A stretch of 29,519 nt of DNA, from positions 1-29,519 of the forward strand of contig CAZHUG010000027.1 of the NCBI GenBank assembly GCA_964535405.1. The letters are read 5' to 3'. Under the pieces are notes generated by a model. That model saw only the letters and a list, made by a program, of their open reading frames with translations, was not told where the DNA came from and ran no database searches. The DNA comes from Scatomorpha sp964535405. Lineage in GTDB: Bacteria; Bacillota; Clostridia; Oscillospirales; Oscillospiraceae. The position numbers and the translations under genes were made by a program. Positions 29,373-29,519 of the stretch are shown one piece after another. Position 1 is the first letter of the stretch. Each line of letters begins with the position of its first letter.

Positions 29373-29519
29373 ATGATTGTATCCGGCATTCAGAAGTTAA
29401 CATTACTTGACTACCCCGGCAAAGTCGCATGTACAATTTTTACGGGCGGTTGCAACCTGCGCTGTCCCTTCTGCCACAACGCTTCTCTGGCTCTGCCGGA
29501 GCGTGAGCGGGACGAGATA
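29373..29519 (+). CDS. nrdG: Anaerobic ribonucleotide reductase activating protein (radical SAM), partial at 3' edge
   Basis: The first 49 residues are present. GIQKLTLLDYPGKVACTIF is followed by TGGCNLRCPFCHNASLAL with the radical-SAM CX3CX2C cluster (C-NLR-C-PF-C) that binds the 4Fe-4S cluster and S-adenosylmethionine. The start closely follows the subgroup annotated as anaerobic ribonucleoside-triphosphate reductase activating protein, which generates the glycyl radical on NrdD. ATG 29373 is the likely start; the AGGAAG site is somewhat far (about 12 bases). The gene runs off the window, and a neighbouring nrdD is not visible. Upstream control by an NrdR-type box supports the assignment over pyruvate formate-lyase activase. 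Confidence 0.88.
   Translation, partial: MIVSGIQKLTLLDYPGKVACTIFTGGCNLRCPFCHNASLALPERERDEI

Overview
The window looks like chromosomal DNA from an anaerobic Clostridia-class Firmicute, probably a moderate-GC Oscillospirales/Ruminococcaceae-type gut bacterium. This is inferred from strong GGAGG ribosome sites, the AddAB (not RecBCD) repair nuclease, a FakA-type domain protein, PepSY and DUF1015/DUF4037 proteins, and an anaerobic ribonucleotide reductase activase with NrdR-type boxes. No rRNA, tRNA or CRISPR array was seen.

Layout. 1-203: tail of an ABC exporter. 291-5316: a branched-chain amino acid uptake operon (livJHMGF). It is preceded by a good promoter, a 37-codon leader peptide that is almost pure Leu/Ile/Val in its middle, and a terminator. 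This is the layout of a ribosome-stalling attenuator. 5326-5577: a free-standing FakA middle-domain protein. 5660-9167: a response regulator, a two-gene ABC exporter and a short histidine kinase, with three spaced TTWACYG heptamers before the exporter. 9178-10868: a TIR / transmembrane / leucine-rich-repeat protein. 10899-13433: a PepSY membrane protein divergent from a second two-component system. 13462-14205: an SGNH hydrolase.

14235-16875: an IS3-family element (TG...CA ends, 3-bp ATT duplication, A7 frameshift site). It carries a passenger gene, an AraC-type regulator fused to a VOC domain. It sits exactly at the apex of what was a perfect 18-bp bidirectional terminator hairpin between the SGNH gene and addA. 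16897-23701: addB-addA on the minus strand. 23768-24119: a small 69-residue orphan gene. 24138-25912: Nudix-like and DUF1015 genes, overlapping. 25990-27101: an alpha/beta hydrolase. 27238-29035: purine nucleoside phosphorylase and a DUF4037 protein. 29088-29519: NrdR-type boxes, a promoter, a folded 5' leader and the start of nrdG.

The most noteworthy items are the liv leader-peptide attenuator, the IS with a regulatory passenger lodged in a terminator loop, the receptor-like TIR-TM-LRR protein, the tandem response-regulator sites, and the nrdG control region. Convergent gene pairs in this window are generally closed by one near-perfect palindromic hairpin, which is what makes the split hairpin around the IS legible.
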